Below, piece after piece: positions 1-7,907 of a stretch of 63,738 nt of DNA. This DNA is from Hoskinsella mucinilytica (GTDB lineage: Bacteria > Bacillota_I > Bacilli_A > Erysipelotrichales > Erysipelotrichaceae), in assembly GCF_045223415.1 (NCBI RefSeq), contig NZ_JBEQZJ010000025.1, positions 1 to 63,738 on the forward strand, written 5' to 3'. The notes under the pieces were generated by a model. The model was not told the DNA's origin and ran no database searches. It saw nothing but the letters and a program-made list of their open reading frames with translations. The number at the start of each line of letters is the position of its first letter. Positions within the stretch are counted from its first letter, which is position 1. Position numbers and translations under genes: made by a program.

Positions 1-1132
1 GTTCTATAAAATATAAGATGGTCTTCATAATAGAATAGGTTGCTGCACTTAATTTTTCCGGAGCATTCTCCAAGGCTTGTTGAAAGGTCATCGCACGATC
101 TGAGATACTATAAATACCGATAAACCCAAGTTCAAACAGATCCATATATCCGATACCCAGCGCCCCACTGATACAAATGGTTGGCTTTTGATAACGATTT
201 GCTAAATTAAGAATTCCCACAGGAACCTTTCCGAACATGGTTTGACGATCACTTTGTCCCTCTCCTGTAATTACCAGATCACAATCTTTGACCATATCTT
301 CCATATCACTGTAAGATAGTAACAATTCAATGCCAGGTGTCATACGTGCATTCAAAATACCAATCAAAACAGCACCGATACCACCTGCTGCACCACCACC
401 TTCGAATTGATTGATATCTATTTGCGTGTAGCGCAGTATATGATTTCTATAATTTTCCATTCCAGCATCTATTTTCTTTAACTGATTCGGATAAAAACCT
501 TTTTGTTTTCCGAATACAAAGGTTGCACCTTGCTGTCCAAGCAAATGATTTTTCACATCGCATGCCGCAATCAACTCAATACCTTCAAGCTTATTCAAAC
601 GGTGAAAGTCGATGTATCGAATTTTCTCAAGATTCATTGCCTGTGGCGATAAATACTTATGTTCATGATCGTAAAATCGACAGCCTAAACATTGTAATAG
701 CCCCATACCTCCATCATTGGTTGCACTTCCTCCAAGCCCAATAATGATTTTCTTACATCCTTTATTTACCGCATCTAGAATTACGGTTCCTACGCCGAAG
801 CTACTTCCGAAAAACGGCATCCGTTTCTCTCGTTCATGCATATTCAATCCAATGATATTCGCCACTTCAATTACTGCAGTGGTTCCATCTTCAATGAGCG
901 TATACTCACTTACAATTTTTTTACCATATGCATCAGTGGTATGAACTTGCTGTTTCACTCCACCACAAGTTTGATCAAACGCCTCTACGGTTCCCTCACC
1001 ACCATCCGCAATCACATATGATATGGTTTCTACATCTGCTTTCGCTTGATGAATTCCTTGTTCTATTCTGTTTGCTACCTCTCTGGAGCTCATACATCCT
1101 TTGTATGAGTCACAGGCAATTACAACCTTCAT
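1..1132 (-). CDS. glxK: Glycerate kinase (3' end cut by window edge)
   Basis: ATP-dependent glycerate kinase of the GarK/GlxK family, which phosphorylates D-glycerate and feeds lower glycolysis. The reading frame stays open to the first base, giving 377 codons; the family is about 375-385 residues, so only a few C-terminal residues are missing. Visible family signatures are an N-terminal VIACDSYKG, a glycine-rich GLGGSATNDGGMG near residue 130 and ITGEGQSD near 290. The ATG follows the stop of the symporter gene directly (TAG then ATG, no gap), so the two are one operon and translation is probably coupled. The exact product, 2- or 3-phosphoglycerate, cannot be read from sequence. Confidence 0.9.
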   Translation of the reverse strand, partial: MKVVIACDSYKGCMSSREVANRIEQGIHQAKADVETISYVIADGGEGTVEAFDQTCGGVKQQVHTTDAYGKKIVSEYTLIEDGTTAVIEVANIIGLNMHEREKRMPFFGSSFGVGTVILDAVNKGCKKIIIGLGGSATNDGGMGLLQCLGCRFYDHEHKYLSPQAMNLEKIRYIDFHRLNKLEGIELIAACDVKNHLLGQQGATFVFGKQKGFYPNQLKKIDAGMENYRNHILRYTQIDINQFEGGGAAGGIGAVLIGILNARMTPGIELLLSYSDMEDMVKDCDLVITGEGQSDRQTMFGKVPVGILNLANRYQKPTICISGALGIGYMDLFELGFIGIYSISDRAMTFQQALENAPEKLSAATYSIMKTILYFIE

Positions 1133-2476
1133 CTAATCACTCCTATGTTCATCTATATATTCTTTTGTTAATTTTACCACAGTTTTTGTTAAAATTAAAA
1201 GAGAAATCAGATTTGGAATCGCCATACACCCATTCAAGGTATCAGCAACCTCCCAAACAAAGGATAGCTCCATACAACAACCAATGATCAACAAAGCAAT
1301 AAATATCATATTATAGACGTATTTTACCCATGCAGAATGAAACAAATAACGAATACATTCGCTTGCATAATAATACCAACCCAGAATAGAAGGTATCGCA
1401 AATGCTATGATAGAACAAGCGAATATCATACCTCCTGCTTTACCAAACCCTTGTTCAAAACAAGCGATGGTAAGCGAAGCACCATCCATCCCTTCATGAA
1501 GCAATCCACTGCTTAACACAACCAAAGCCGTCAATACACAAACGATCATGGTATCGAAAAAGACTTCAAAAATACCCCAAAACCCTTGTTCCACTGCATT
1601 CACCTGTGCTACACTGGCATGCGAAATCGGAGAACTTCCCATTCCTGCTTCGTTGCTGAATACACCTCTAGATATGCCATAATGAACTGCTCTTGAACTT
1701 AAATAGCCAATGACACCGCCAACACCACTGTCTAAGGATAGTGCATCTTCAAATACCAAACGTATGGCATGTGGTAATTGATCCATATGCAAAAAGATGA
1801 GATAACAACATGCAAGTAAATACAACACACTTACAAGTGGTACGATAATTTCATTGAATCTCATAATGCTTTGCGCCTTTCCCATCAAGATGATCCCTAC
1901 CCCAATGGCAAGAAATGCCCCGATCCATAAAGGAGGAAAGGATATATACGTATTGATGGTCACCGCAATGGTATTGGCTGGCGTCACATTACCGATTCCA
2001 AAAGATGCAAGAATACATAATACCGCAAACAATACTCCTAAAAATTTACTATGACAGCCATGTTCTAATGTTGTCATCGGACCCCCAAGATAGCCATCTT
2101 CTCTATGTTCTCGATAATGGATGGCAAGTACTACCTCAGCATATTTACTCATCATACCGAAAAAAGCACTGATGCACATCCAAAAAATTGCACCAGGACC
2201 GCCTAAGGTCAATGCGGTGGTTACCCCAATGACACTACCAACACCCAAAGTACCTGCTAAAGCCGTTGAAACTGCTTGAAATGGGGTGATTCCATGTTGT
2301 TTATCTGTATGAAATAAAGATCCCAATGTCTTTTTCATGATCAACTTTGCATGTCGAATCGGCAGAAAGCCCGTTCTAATCAATAACCAAAACCCGCAAA
2401 ACAGCAACAACAAAATCATATATTTCCCCCATACAAGATGATTCAATGCCTCATTCATCCGCATTAACTTTTCCAT
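1133..2476 (-). CDS. AGCS-family sodium:alanine/glycine symporter
   Basis: Sodium-coupled amino-acid carrier (AlsT/DagA type) in the cytoplasmic membrane, probably taking up alanine or glycine. The 447-residue protein has about ten hydrophobic segments; the stretch around GTLGVGSVIGVTTALTLGGPG and the later FSNEAGMGSSPI are typical AGCS signatures. I chose the third in-frame ATG (MEKLMRM) because GGGAG lies seven bases upstream; an earlier ATG at 2521 would add 15 polar residues and has a poorer ribosome site. It is the first gene of a two-gene operon with glycerate kinase and diverges from the DJ-1 gene. Confidence 0.9.
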   Translation of the reverse strand: MEKLMRMNEALNHLVWGKYMILLLLFCGFWLLIRTGFLPIRHAKLIMKKTLGSLFHTDKQHGITPFQAVSTALAGTLGVGSVIGVTTALTLGGPGAIFWMCISAFFGMMSKYAEVVLAIHYREHREDGYLGGPMTTLEHGCHSKFLGVLFAVLCILASFGIGNVTPANTIAVTINTYISFPPLWIGAFLAIGVGIILMGKAQSIMRFNEIIVPLVSVLYLLACCYLIFLHMDQLPHAIRLVFEDALSLDSGVGGVIGYLSSRAVHYGISRGVFSNEAGMGSSPISHASVAQVNAVEQGFWGIFEVFFDTMIVCVLTALVVLSSGLLHEGMDGASLTIACFEQGFGKAGGMIFACSIIAFAIPSILGWYYYASECIRYLFHSAWVKYVYNMIFIALLIIGCCMELSFVWEVADTLNGCMAIPNLISLLILTKTVVKLTKEYIDEHRSD

Positions 2477-2576
2477 TGTCTCACTCCCATTCTGTTTCAT
2501 TGTATTCTCTTTTTTCATCAATTAGTCTGGATTTCTTCTATAAATAGAAAGCAATCTGTCTGATTATCAAAAAAAG

Positions 2577-2585
2577 TGTTATAAT
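2577..2585 (+). promoter_or_regulatory. Extended -10 promoter of the DJ-1 gene
   Basis: TGTTATAAT is a perfect extended -10 element. It lies 32 bases before the DJ-1 start codon and upstream of the AAGGAGGAAA ribosome site. No convincing -35 hexamer is visible. Confidence 0.55.
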
Positions 2586-2616
2586 ACGTTTGAATTTATG
2601 AAGGAGGAAACGTAAA

Positions 2617-3156
2617 ATGAACGTTATGTGTATACTAACAGATGGTTTTGAAGAACTAGAAGCAGTCGGTACCATTGCCTTATTAAGAAGAGCAGGCATC
2701 CAAGTAGATGTCTTTGCATTAGATGCAACTCAGGCAACCGGTCGATTTGATGTATGTATCAGTGAAATCAAAAATCTAAAAGATGCCAATTTAGATCAAT
2801 ACGGCATGTTATTTTTACCGGGAGGTCCTCACTATCAAAAACTAGAAGCTAGCAAAGAAGTGATGTCCATCATCGATGATTTTGTGGAAAAAAATAAGTT
2901 GATTGCAGCTATTTGCGCAGCACCAACGATCCTTGGACGTCATGGATTATTGAAGCATAAGAAATATACCTGCTTTACAAGTATGAACGAAGATTTCCAA
3001 GGTACCTATGTAGATCAATATACCGTCACAGATGGAAATATCATCACAGGACGAAGCGCTGCTGCCGTGATTGATTTTGCTTTTGCGATCATTGAAAAAA
3101 TCATGGGCACAGAAGATGCAATAAAGGTAAAAAATTCTATATATTATGAAATATAA
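2617..3156 (+). CDS. DJ-1/PfpI family protein
   Basis: Member of the DJ-1/ThiJ/PfpI superfamily (179 residues, usual size about 180-190). Family members include glyoxalase III/deglycase-like enzymes, redox-sensing chaperones and proteases, and sequence alone does not decide between them. The nucleophile elbow is visible as IAAICAAP with Cys100, and the acidic partner region as FEELEA at 11-16. The ATG is preceded by GAAGGAGGAAACGTAAA, a strong ribosome site. It stands alone between the divergent symporter gene and the downstream GGDEF gene, 74 bases away. Confidence 0.88.
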   Translation: MNVMCILTDGFEELEAVGTIALLRRAGIQVDVFALDATQATGRFDVCISEIKNLKDANLDQYGMLFLPGGPHYQKLEASKEVMSIIDDFVEKNKLIAAICAAPTILGRHGLLKHKKYTCFTSMNEDFQGTYVDQYTVTDGNIITGRSAAAVIDFAFAIIEKIMGTEDAIKVKNSIYYEI

Positions 3157-3230
3157 TATAAGATTCAGATAATTCGACAAAATAAGTGCATCATCCTGTT
3201 ATACTTTTTCTTATGAATAGGAGTGATTTT

Positions 3231-4748
3231 ATGAACGTGATATTACAACATTACATTGAGCGTCTGGAAATGCTACGTTTTTATAATTTTCACGAAGAAA
3301 AAACTGTCGCATTACAGCTCCTAGAAGAAGCTTTACAACAACAGGACACCATAGCAGAAGCCTATGCTTATAGTTATTTACTAGATAGCTGTATTTCTAC
3401 ACAAGATAACGTTGAAGCACGTTATTATATGATACATGCCTTAAATCTTTGTGAACATCTACAAGATGAAAATCTACTTTTATTGACGTATCATTTATGT
3501 GGATTGTATTATTACTATCACTATGATGAACCCAGTGCTTTGGATTATTATTGTAAGACGCTTTCTATTTGCAAACAACAAAACGATAAAAGAAAAGAAG
3601 CAAGCATATTGAACAATATCGCTAATCTTTTCCATAACCGTAATGATTTTTTAGATGCCCAGGTCTATTATCAAAAAGCACTTACTTTGTGCCACTCTTT
3701 TGAAGATGATATTTCTAAGCGAGTTCGTTTTATCATTTTATCGAATTTGATTTCCATTGAACATAAACAGAAAAATAAAAAACGAGCAAGATACTATCTA
3801 GAGCTGTCTGAAGAATTAAAAGACACTTGTTTGATCTTATATCTTGCCAATACCGTATTAACCGCAGATTGTGAACAAAACAAAGCGGATGCCATCAAAG
3901 GTATGGATGCCATGTTTACCTCTTATAAGGATCAATGCTATACCTCACATCAGTTGTTTGAGATTTTTGATGAAATCATTCCTGTAGCAATTCATTTTCA
4001 AGAACAACGCAGAGCAAAGCAAGCATTGATGATCCTTTGCGAAACTAGCAATAGCTCCAATGCGAATCAAATGCTCATCGTACAAAAACATTTCATTGAT
4101 TTATGCGAGTGTTTTCCATGTGATTATGACAAGAACATGCTCTATCAAGATTATTTCCAATTGGTGCAGAAGGCCAATGAACAAAATGATAAAGTAAAGG
4201 CACAGTCATATCATGAAAAAATGTTATTAAATGATCTTATGGCACAAAACCTAATTTTGAAACAAAAGGTTGGCTATGATGAAGTCACCCAATTAAAAAA
4301 TCGTCATAGCTATCATATGGATAGCAAAGGCTGGATGGAGCGTAAAGATATAAAGACCATAGGTATTGCGATGTGTGATATTGATAATTTCAAAGAATTC
4401 AATGATCACTTCGGTCATCTTTATGGAGATGAAATCATCAAAAAGGTCGCAGATATTCTTTTAAAACATGCAGATGAACATATCATTCCCTATCGCTTTG
4501 GCGGAGATGAATTCCTTTGTCTGTTTATCGATAAAACCGAAGCAGATATCAGTTGTTATCTTACGGATATCTTCTGTCAACTTGAACATCAACAAGATCG
4601 TTTACAATTGTCCGCAGGATTCATCTGTCAAAAGAAAGAAACGATTGCATCTTTGAATCATCTAATCGCCTGTGCAGACGAAGCATTGTATCAAGCGAAG
4701 AACAGAGGAAAAAATCAATTTGTACAATATCAAGAACAAGAAGCATGA
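3231..4748 (+). CDS. Cytosolic TPR-GGDEF protein, probable diguanylate cyclase
   Basis: Probable enzyme making the second messenger c-di-GMP from two GTP. The N-terminal 330 or so residues are helical repeats of TPR type (for example the stretch around ASILNNIANLFHNRNDFLDA). A GGDEF domain follows, with an intact GGDEF active-site loop at residues 424-428 and the upstream MCDIDNFKEFND metal/GTP motif. No signal peptide or membrane segment is present, so sensing must be cytosolic. The RxxD inhibitory site expected five residues before GGDEF is absent. Start chosen at the ATG behind AGGAGTGATTTT; an upstream ATG at 3186 would add 15 residues. Length 505. Confidence 0.88.
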   Translation: MNVILQHYIERLEMLRFYNFHEEKTVALQLLEEALQQQDTIAEAYAYSYLLDSCISTQDNVEARYYMIHALNLCEHLQDENLLLLTYHLCGLYYYYHYDEPSALDYYCKTLSICKQQNDKRKEASILNNIANLFHNRNDFLDAQVYYQKALTLCHSFEDDISKRVRFIILSNLISIEHKQKNKKRARYYLELSEELKDTCLILYLANTVLTADCEQNKADAIKGMDAMFTSYKDQCYTSHQLFEIFDEIIPVAIHFQEQRRAKQALMILCETSNSSNANQMLIVQKHFIDLCECFPCDYDKNMLYQDYFQLVQKANEQNDKVKAQSYHEKMLLNDLMAQNLILKQKVGYDEVTQLKNRHSYHMDSKGWMERKDIKTIGIAMCDIDNFKEFNDHFGHLYGDEIIKKVADILLKHADEHIIPYRFGGDEFLCLFIDKTEADISCYLTDIFCQLEHQQDRLQLSAGFICQKKETIASLNHLIACADEALYQAKNRGKNQFVQYQEQEA

Positions 4749-4796
4749 TCGTGCTTCTTTTTATATATTTTTTTCTTTCTTTTCCTAGAAAAGTCA

Positions 4797-4805
4797 TGTT
4801 ATAAT
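4797..4805 (+). promoter_or_regulatory. Extended -10 promoter of the corA leader
   Basis: TGTTATAAT is a perfect extended -10 element and would start transcription near 4812. That leaves about 20 bases of untranslated RNA before the leader ORF. The -35 region is poor, as is common for extended -10 promoters. Confidence 0.6.
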
Positions 4806-4833
4806 GAATAAGCTGAAAAGGAAGGTGAAGTTT

Positions 4834-4911
4834 ATGTCTCCAGAGCCCGAAAGTCCATATCATCAAAACGTCAAAACAAATACAGGAGGCATAATCGTAC
4901 TCCTGTCATAA
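4834..4911 (+). CDS. Leader peptide (25 aa) upstream of corA
   Basis: Short ORF with a good ribosome site (GGAAGGTGAAG, then TTT and ATG) in the presumed corA 5' leader. The 25-residue peptide begins MSPEPESP and ends GGIIVLLS. The alternating acidic/proline start resembles E. coli MgtL (MEPDP...), where such codons destabilise the translating ribosome when Mg2+ is low; that comparison is established knowledge, its application here is inference. The TAA stop overlaps the first base of the corA Shine-Dalgarno, so leader translation and corA initiation must interact. No database family is recognised. Confidence 0.6.
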   Translation: MSPEPESPYHQNVKTNTGGIIVLLS

Positions 4912-4916
4912 GGAGG
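4882..4916 (+). promoter_or_regulatory. Candidate translational switch at the corA ribosome site
   Basis: ACAGGAG (4882-4888) pairs perfectly with CTCCTGT (4900-4906) around an 11-base loop. The same CTCCT (4900-4904) can instead pair with AGGAG (4911-4915), which is the corA Shine-Dalgarno, around a six-base loop. The two pairings are mutually exclusive: the first leaves the corA ribosome site free, the second hides it. The leader ORF runs through the whole element. Regulation by this switch is inferred. Confidence 0.5.
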
Positions 4917-4921
4917 TCACC

Positions 4922-5866
4922 ATGTTAGAATTTTACAAAACGTTTGAAAATGGCACTAGAAGAATCGAACAACCGGAAGCAGGTTGTTGGATCAACGCAA
5001 TATCTCCGACACAGGAGGAAATTGAATATTTAACAACAAAGATCGGTGTATTACCTGAATTCATCAAGGCGAGTCTTGATGAAGAGGAAAGTCCACATAT
5101 TGACTTTGATGATGATGAAAATCAAACTTTGGTCATTGTCGATTATCCAAGTGCAGAGGACGATGAAAACATCAAAGAAAACACATTGCTTTATACCACA
5201 TTACCATTAGGGGTTGTCATTATGAAAGGATATGTAGTTACCATATGCCTTCATGAAAATTTAAATATCGAAGATATGGCTGGTGGAAGAATCAAAGGTG
5301 TTCATACAGATATGAAAACCAGATTCTTATTATTGTTATTACTAAGGATATCTCAACGATTCCTAATGTATCTAAAACAAATCGATCGTATTTCATCGAG
5401 AACAGAAACAAGTTTACATCAATCCATGAAAAATAAAGAATTGATCCAGATGCTTGGATTAGAAAAATCTCTTGTGTATTTTTCTACCTCACTCAAAACA
5501 GATGAGGTCACACTGAATAAAATCATGAGAGGAAAAGCAATCAAACTATATGAAGATGATCAAGATCTTTTAGAAGATGTATTGATTGAAATTCATCAGG
5601 CTATTGAAATGTGTAATATCTACAGCAATATTTTATCCGGTACCATGGATGCCTTTGCCTCTGTTATCAGTAATAACCTGAATATCGTCATGAAAGTTTT
5701 AACGGTAATTACCATTGTAATGGCCATACCAAATATTATATTCAGTTTCTATGGCATGAACGTCAGTGGTCTACCTTTCCCGGAATGGTGGTTCCCTACC
5801 CTGATTGCCGTGATCGCATGTATCATCGCAACCTTTATCTTCATGAAGAAAGACATGTTTCATTAA
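4922..5866 (+). CDS. corA: CorA-family divalent metal ion transporter
   Basis: Pentameric Mg2+ (or Co2+/Zn2+) channel of the CorA/CorA-like family in the cytoplasmic membrane, 314 residues. The large N-terminal half is cytosolic and acidic. Two C-terminal membrane helices are separated by the signature YGMNV, the GMN selectivity loop, near residue 280; the second helix ends in a short basic tail, KKDMFH. The start codon lies behind AGGAGGTCACC. The gene is preceded by a leader ORF and a possible RNA switch and is followed by a strong terminator, so it forms its own unit. Whether the ion is Mg2+ is inferred from the family and the leader. Confidence 0.92.
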   Translation: MLEFYKTFENGTRRIEQPEAGCWINAISPTQEEIEYLTTKIGVLPEFIKASLDEEESPHIDFDDDENQTLVIVDYPSAEDDENIKENTLLYTTLPLGVVIMKGYVVTICLHENLNIEDMAGGRIKGVHTDMKTRFLLLLLLRISQRFLMYLKQIDRISSRTETSLHQSMKNKELIQMLGLEKSLVYFSTSLKTDEVTLNKIMRGKAIKLYEDDQDLLEDVLIEIHQAIEMCNIYSNILSGTMDAFASVISNNLNIVMKVLTVITIVMAIPNIIFSFYGMNVSGLPFPEWWFPTLIAVIACIIATFIFMKKDMFH

Positions 5867-5894
5867 CGTATGCTCGCTATGCATACGTTTTTTT
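5865..5894 (+). terminator. Intrinsic terminator of corA
   Basis: AACGTATGC and GCATACGTT form a perfect nine-pair stem over a seven-base loop, followed by a run of T. Confidence 0.85.
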
Positions 5895-5895
5895 T

Positions 5896-5923
5896 AGATT
5901 AAAAAAACAGGTTTCCCTGTTTT
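5896..5923 (-). terminator. Intrinsic terminator of the DUF308-like gene
   Basis: Read on the minus strand, AAAACAGG-GAAA-CCTGTTTT is a perfect eight-pair stem with a GAAA tetraloop and is followed by T residues. It overlaps the stop codon. Confidence 0.75.
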
Positions 5924-6542
5924 ATTCTTCTTTTATGATAACCTCATCACATGTGACAGCTTCCTTTTGTTTTCCTTCAAAGTCCAACATGTTTTCTCCT
6001 CTACTACCATATTTTTTCACAATTCTCTTGTAATAAAGAATGGTATAAAAATTAGCGATAGCATCCAGAATCAATAAGAAACTGAAGAAATTATGTAGAA
6101 ATTTTTCTTCAAATGGCACTAAAATTAATACCATCCCCAAGATCAAAGGAACAATCGCCAATACCAGATTGGCAACCCATTGTCCATCCTGTAAACGAAA
6201 CAGATTCATTGAATATTGGGTACGTAACGTACTATCCAATACAACCAAACCACTCAATACCAAAGGATAATTATCCACGATTACATTAGGCTTAAAGGTC
6301 ACGATCAACCCAGCCATACAGTACAACAATCCAAAAGCAAAGCTAAACTCATTTGGCTTTAAATATTCTTTCTTAAAGAAATACACTAAGATTTGAAATA
6401 ATCCCACCAAAACAATGATGATACCGGCAATTTTAAAGAAATTTAAAAATTCTACCCTTTCAATTGTATAAGATAAGATCGCAATGATCAGATAAAATAT
6501 CGATAAAATCATTAACTTCCAATTCTCAATTTTCAAATTCAT
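5922..6542 (-). CDS. DUF308/HdeD-like membrane protein
   Basis: Integral membrane protein of 206 residues with about six hydrophobic segments in hairpin pairs, the pattern of the HdeD/DUF308 family, whose function is poorly known (acid stress in E. coli HdeD). It ends in a short charged cytosolic tail rich in Glu and Lys. I chose the ATG of MNLKIENW because AGGAGG lies seven bases upstream; the ATG two codons earlier is too close to that site and the longest frame starts at 6599. It is a single gene between two terminators. Confidence 0.72.
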   Translation of the reverse strand: MNLKIENWKLMILSIFYLIIAILSYTIERVEFLNFFKIAGIIIVLVGLFQILVYFFKKEYLKPNEFSFAFGLLYCMAGLIVTFKPNVIVDNYPLVLSGLVVLDSTLRTQYSMNLFRLQDGQWVANLVLAIVPLILGMVLILVPFEEKFLHNFFSFLLILDAIANFYTILYYKRIVKKYGSRGENMLDFEGKQKEAVTCDEVIIKEE

Positions 6543-6716
6543 TCTCATACCTCCTGGTTTCTTTTCTTCATGATACCATATTTTCCTTTCTTTATGCATA
6601 CTTTCTTGTATTCTATCCTGATTTTCTTCATGTTAGTTCCACCTTCCATGTAAAATGGATGCGTTTTTCAAATCCTTTCCATTTATTTCATGTTATACTG
6701 TACTTGAGGTGATAAC

Positions 6717-7217
6717 ATGTTAAAAGAATTATATGAACGTCAAAGCATTCGAAAATATCTAGATCAACAGGTGGAAGAAGATAAACTGATGGAATTATTA
6801 CATGCGGCAATGAATGCACCAACCGCAAGAAATTCTCAAAGCTGGAGGTTCATGGTCATCACGAATAAGGAAGCATTATCCACAATGACCCAGCTACAAC
6901 CTTATACGCAAATGATGAAAACAGCACCTTGTGCTATCATGGTATTAGGTGATAAGAAAGCCAGTCAACCGGATGAATATCTTTATGTGGATGCAGCTGC
7001 GGCAATTGAAAACATCTTGATTGAAGCAGTTCATCTTGGATTGGGAACGTGTTGGTGTGCCATCGGTCCATCTCAAGAGCGCATTGATCGTTTTCGTTCT
7101 TACTACCACATTGATCCAGATCTGATTCCTATAGCAATCGTCGCAGTAGGTTATGGAGATGAGCATAAAGAAAAAGTCGATCGTTTTGATGAATCAAAGA
7201 TCACATATTATAAATAA
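6717..7217 (+). CDS. Nitroreductase family protein
   Basis: FMN-dependent NAD(P)H oxidoreductase of the nitroreductase family, compact form (166 residues). FMN-binding signatures are the N-terminal RQSIRKYLDQ, the APTARNSQSWRFMVI segment near residue 36 and GLGTCWCAIG near 110. A TGTTATACT extended -10 lies just upstream and AGGTGATAAC precedes the ATG. The physiological substrate (quinone, flavin, nitro compound) cannot be told from sequence. Confidence 0.88.
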   Translation: MLKELYERQSIRKYLDQQVEEDKLMELLHAAMNAPTARNSQSWRFMVITNKEALSTMTQLQPYTQMMKTAPCAIMVLGDKKASQPDEYLYVDAAAAIENILIEAVHLGLGTCWCAIGPSQERIDRFRSYYHIDPDLIPIAIVAVGYGDEHKEKVDRFDESKITYYK

Positions 7218-7230
7218 AGTTTATCATGTT

Positions 7231-7262
7231 AGAAAAGATGACCGTAAGTGGCCATCTTTTCT
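7231..7262. terminator. Bidirectional terminator between nitroreductase and his operon
   Basis: AGAAAAGATG and its near-complement CATCTTTTCT flank a short loop, with A-rich and T-rich tails on the two sides. It can end both the nitroreductase transcript and the his operon. Confidence 0.75.
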
Positions 7263-7584
7263 ATAGATTTTCAATCGGTTTTCTCTCCGCTTTCAGATTA
7301 TGTGTTTTTTCACTACGTTTTTCTAGTTCCGCATTTACTTCTTCTAACGTGATTCCTTTTTCAACCATTAAAACCATTAAATGATATAATAAATCTCCGA
7401 TTTCATTGATTTGGTCTTCTTTTGTTTGAGATAAGGAAGCAATCACAACCTCTGTACATTCTTCCCCTACTTTTTTTAATATTTTATCCAATCCTTTTTG
7501 AAATAAATAACTAGTATAACTTCCTTCTTCCCCTTGTTCTTTTCTACTTAAAATCGTTTCATATAATACTTCTAATTCTTTCAT
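7261..7584 (-). CDS. hisE: Phosphoribosyl-ATP pyrophosphatase
   Basis: Histidine biosynthesis step 2: hydrolyses PR-ATP to PR-AMP and pyrophosphate. The 107-residue all-alpha protein has the MazG-like acidic motif GEECTEVVIA and the EIGDLLYHLMVL helix. It is a stand-alone gene, not fused to HisI. Its ATG overlaps the hisI stop codon by four bases (ATGA), which fixes the start; a longer frame begins inside hisI and is not needed. It is the last gene of the operon, directly before the terminator. Confidence 0.93.
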   Translation of the reverse strand: MKELEVLYETILSRKEQGEEGSYTSYLFQKGLDKILKKVGEECTEVVIASLSQTKEDQINEIGDLLYHLMVLMVEKGITLEEVNAELEKRSEKTHNLKAERKPIENL

Positions 7585-7907
7585 AGCTCTTCTCCTTCTA
7601 TATTGCGATAAAAACAACTGTAATGTCCTGTATGACATGCTGCGCCAACTTGTTTCACCAGCAATAAGATGGTATCCTCATCACAATCAACACGAATATC
7701 TGATACATATTGATAATGTCCACTGGTTTCTCCTTTGACCCATAGCTCATTACGGCTTCTTGAAAAATAAGTCGCTTTTTTCGTTTCTATTGTTTTCTTT
7801 AAGCTTTCTTCATTCATATAGGCTAGCATCAATACTTCTTTGCTTTCCTCATCCTGAACAACAACCGGTATCAATCCATTGCCCTTTTCAAAATCTATTG
7901 AGATCAT
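7581..7907 (-). CDS. hisI: Phosphoribosyl-AMP cyclohydrolase
   Basis: Histidine biosynthesis step 3: opens the adenine ring of PR-AMP. The 108-residue protein shows the conserved metal-binding region RVDCDEDT, then GAACHTGHYSCFYR with the Zn2+ cysteines. Four-base overlaps link it to both neighbours (hisF upstream, hisE downstream), so it is translated as part of the polycistron. Confidence 0.95.
   Translation of the reverse strand: MISIDFEKGNGLIPVVVQDEESKEVLMLAYMNEESLKKTIETKKATYFSRSRNELWVKGETSGHYQYVSDIRVDCDEDTILLLVKQVGAACHTGHYSCFYRNIEGEEL

Noticed and set aside
4806..4921. M-box (ykoK) Mg2+ riboswitch before corA
   Set aside because: The leader is only about 110 bases, too short for the M-box fold, and none of its conserved loops is seen; the leader-ORF model fits better.
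7261..7907. Fused HisIE protein
   Set aside because: There is a stop codon between the two with a clean ATGA overlap, so two separate proteins are made.
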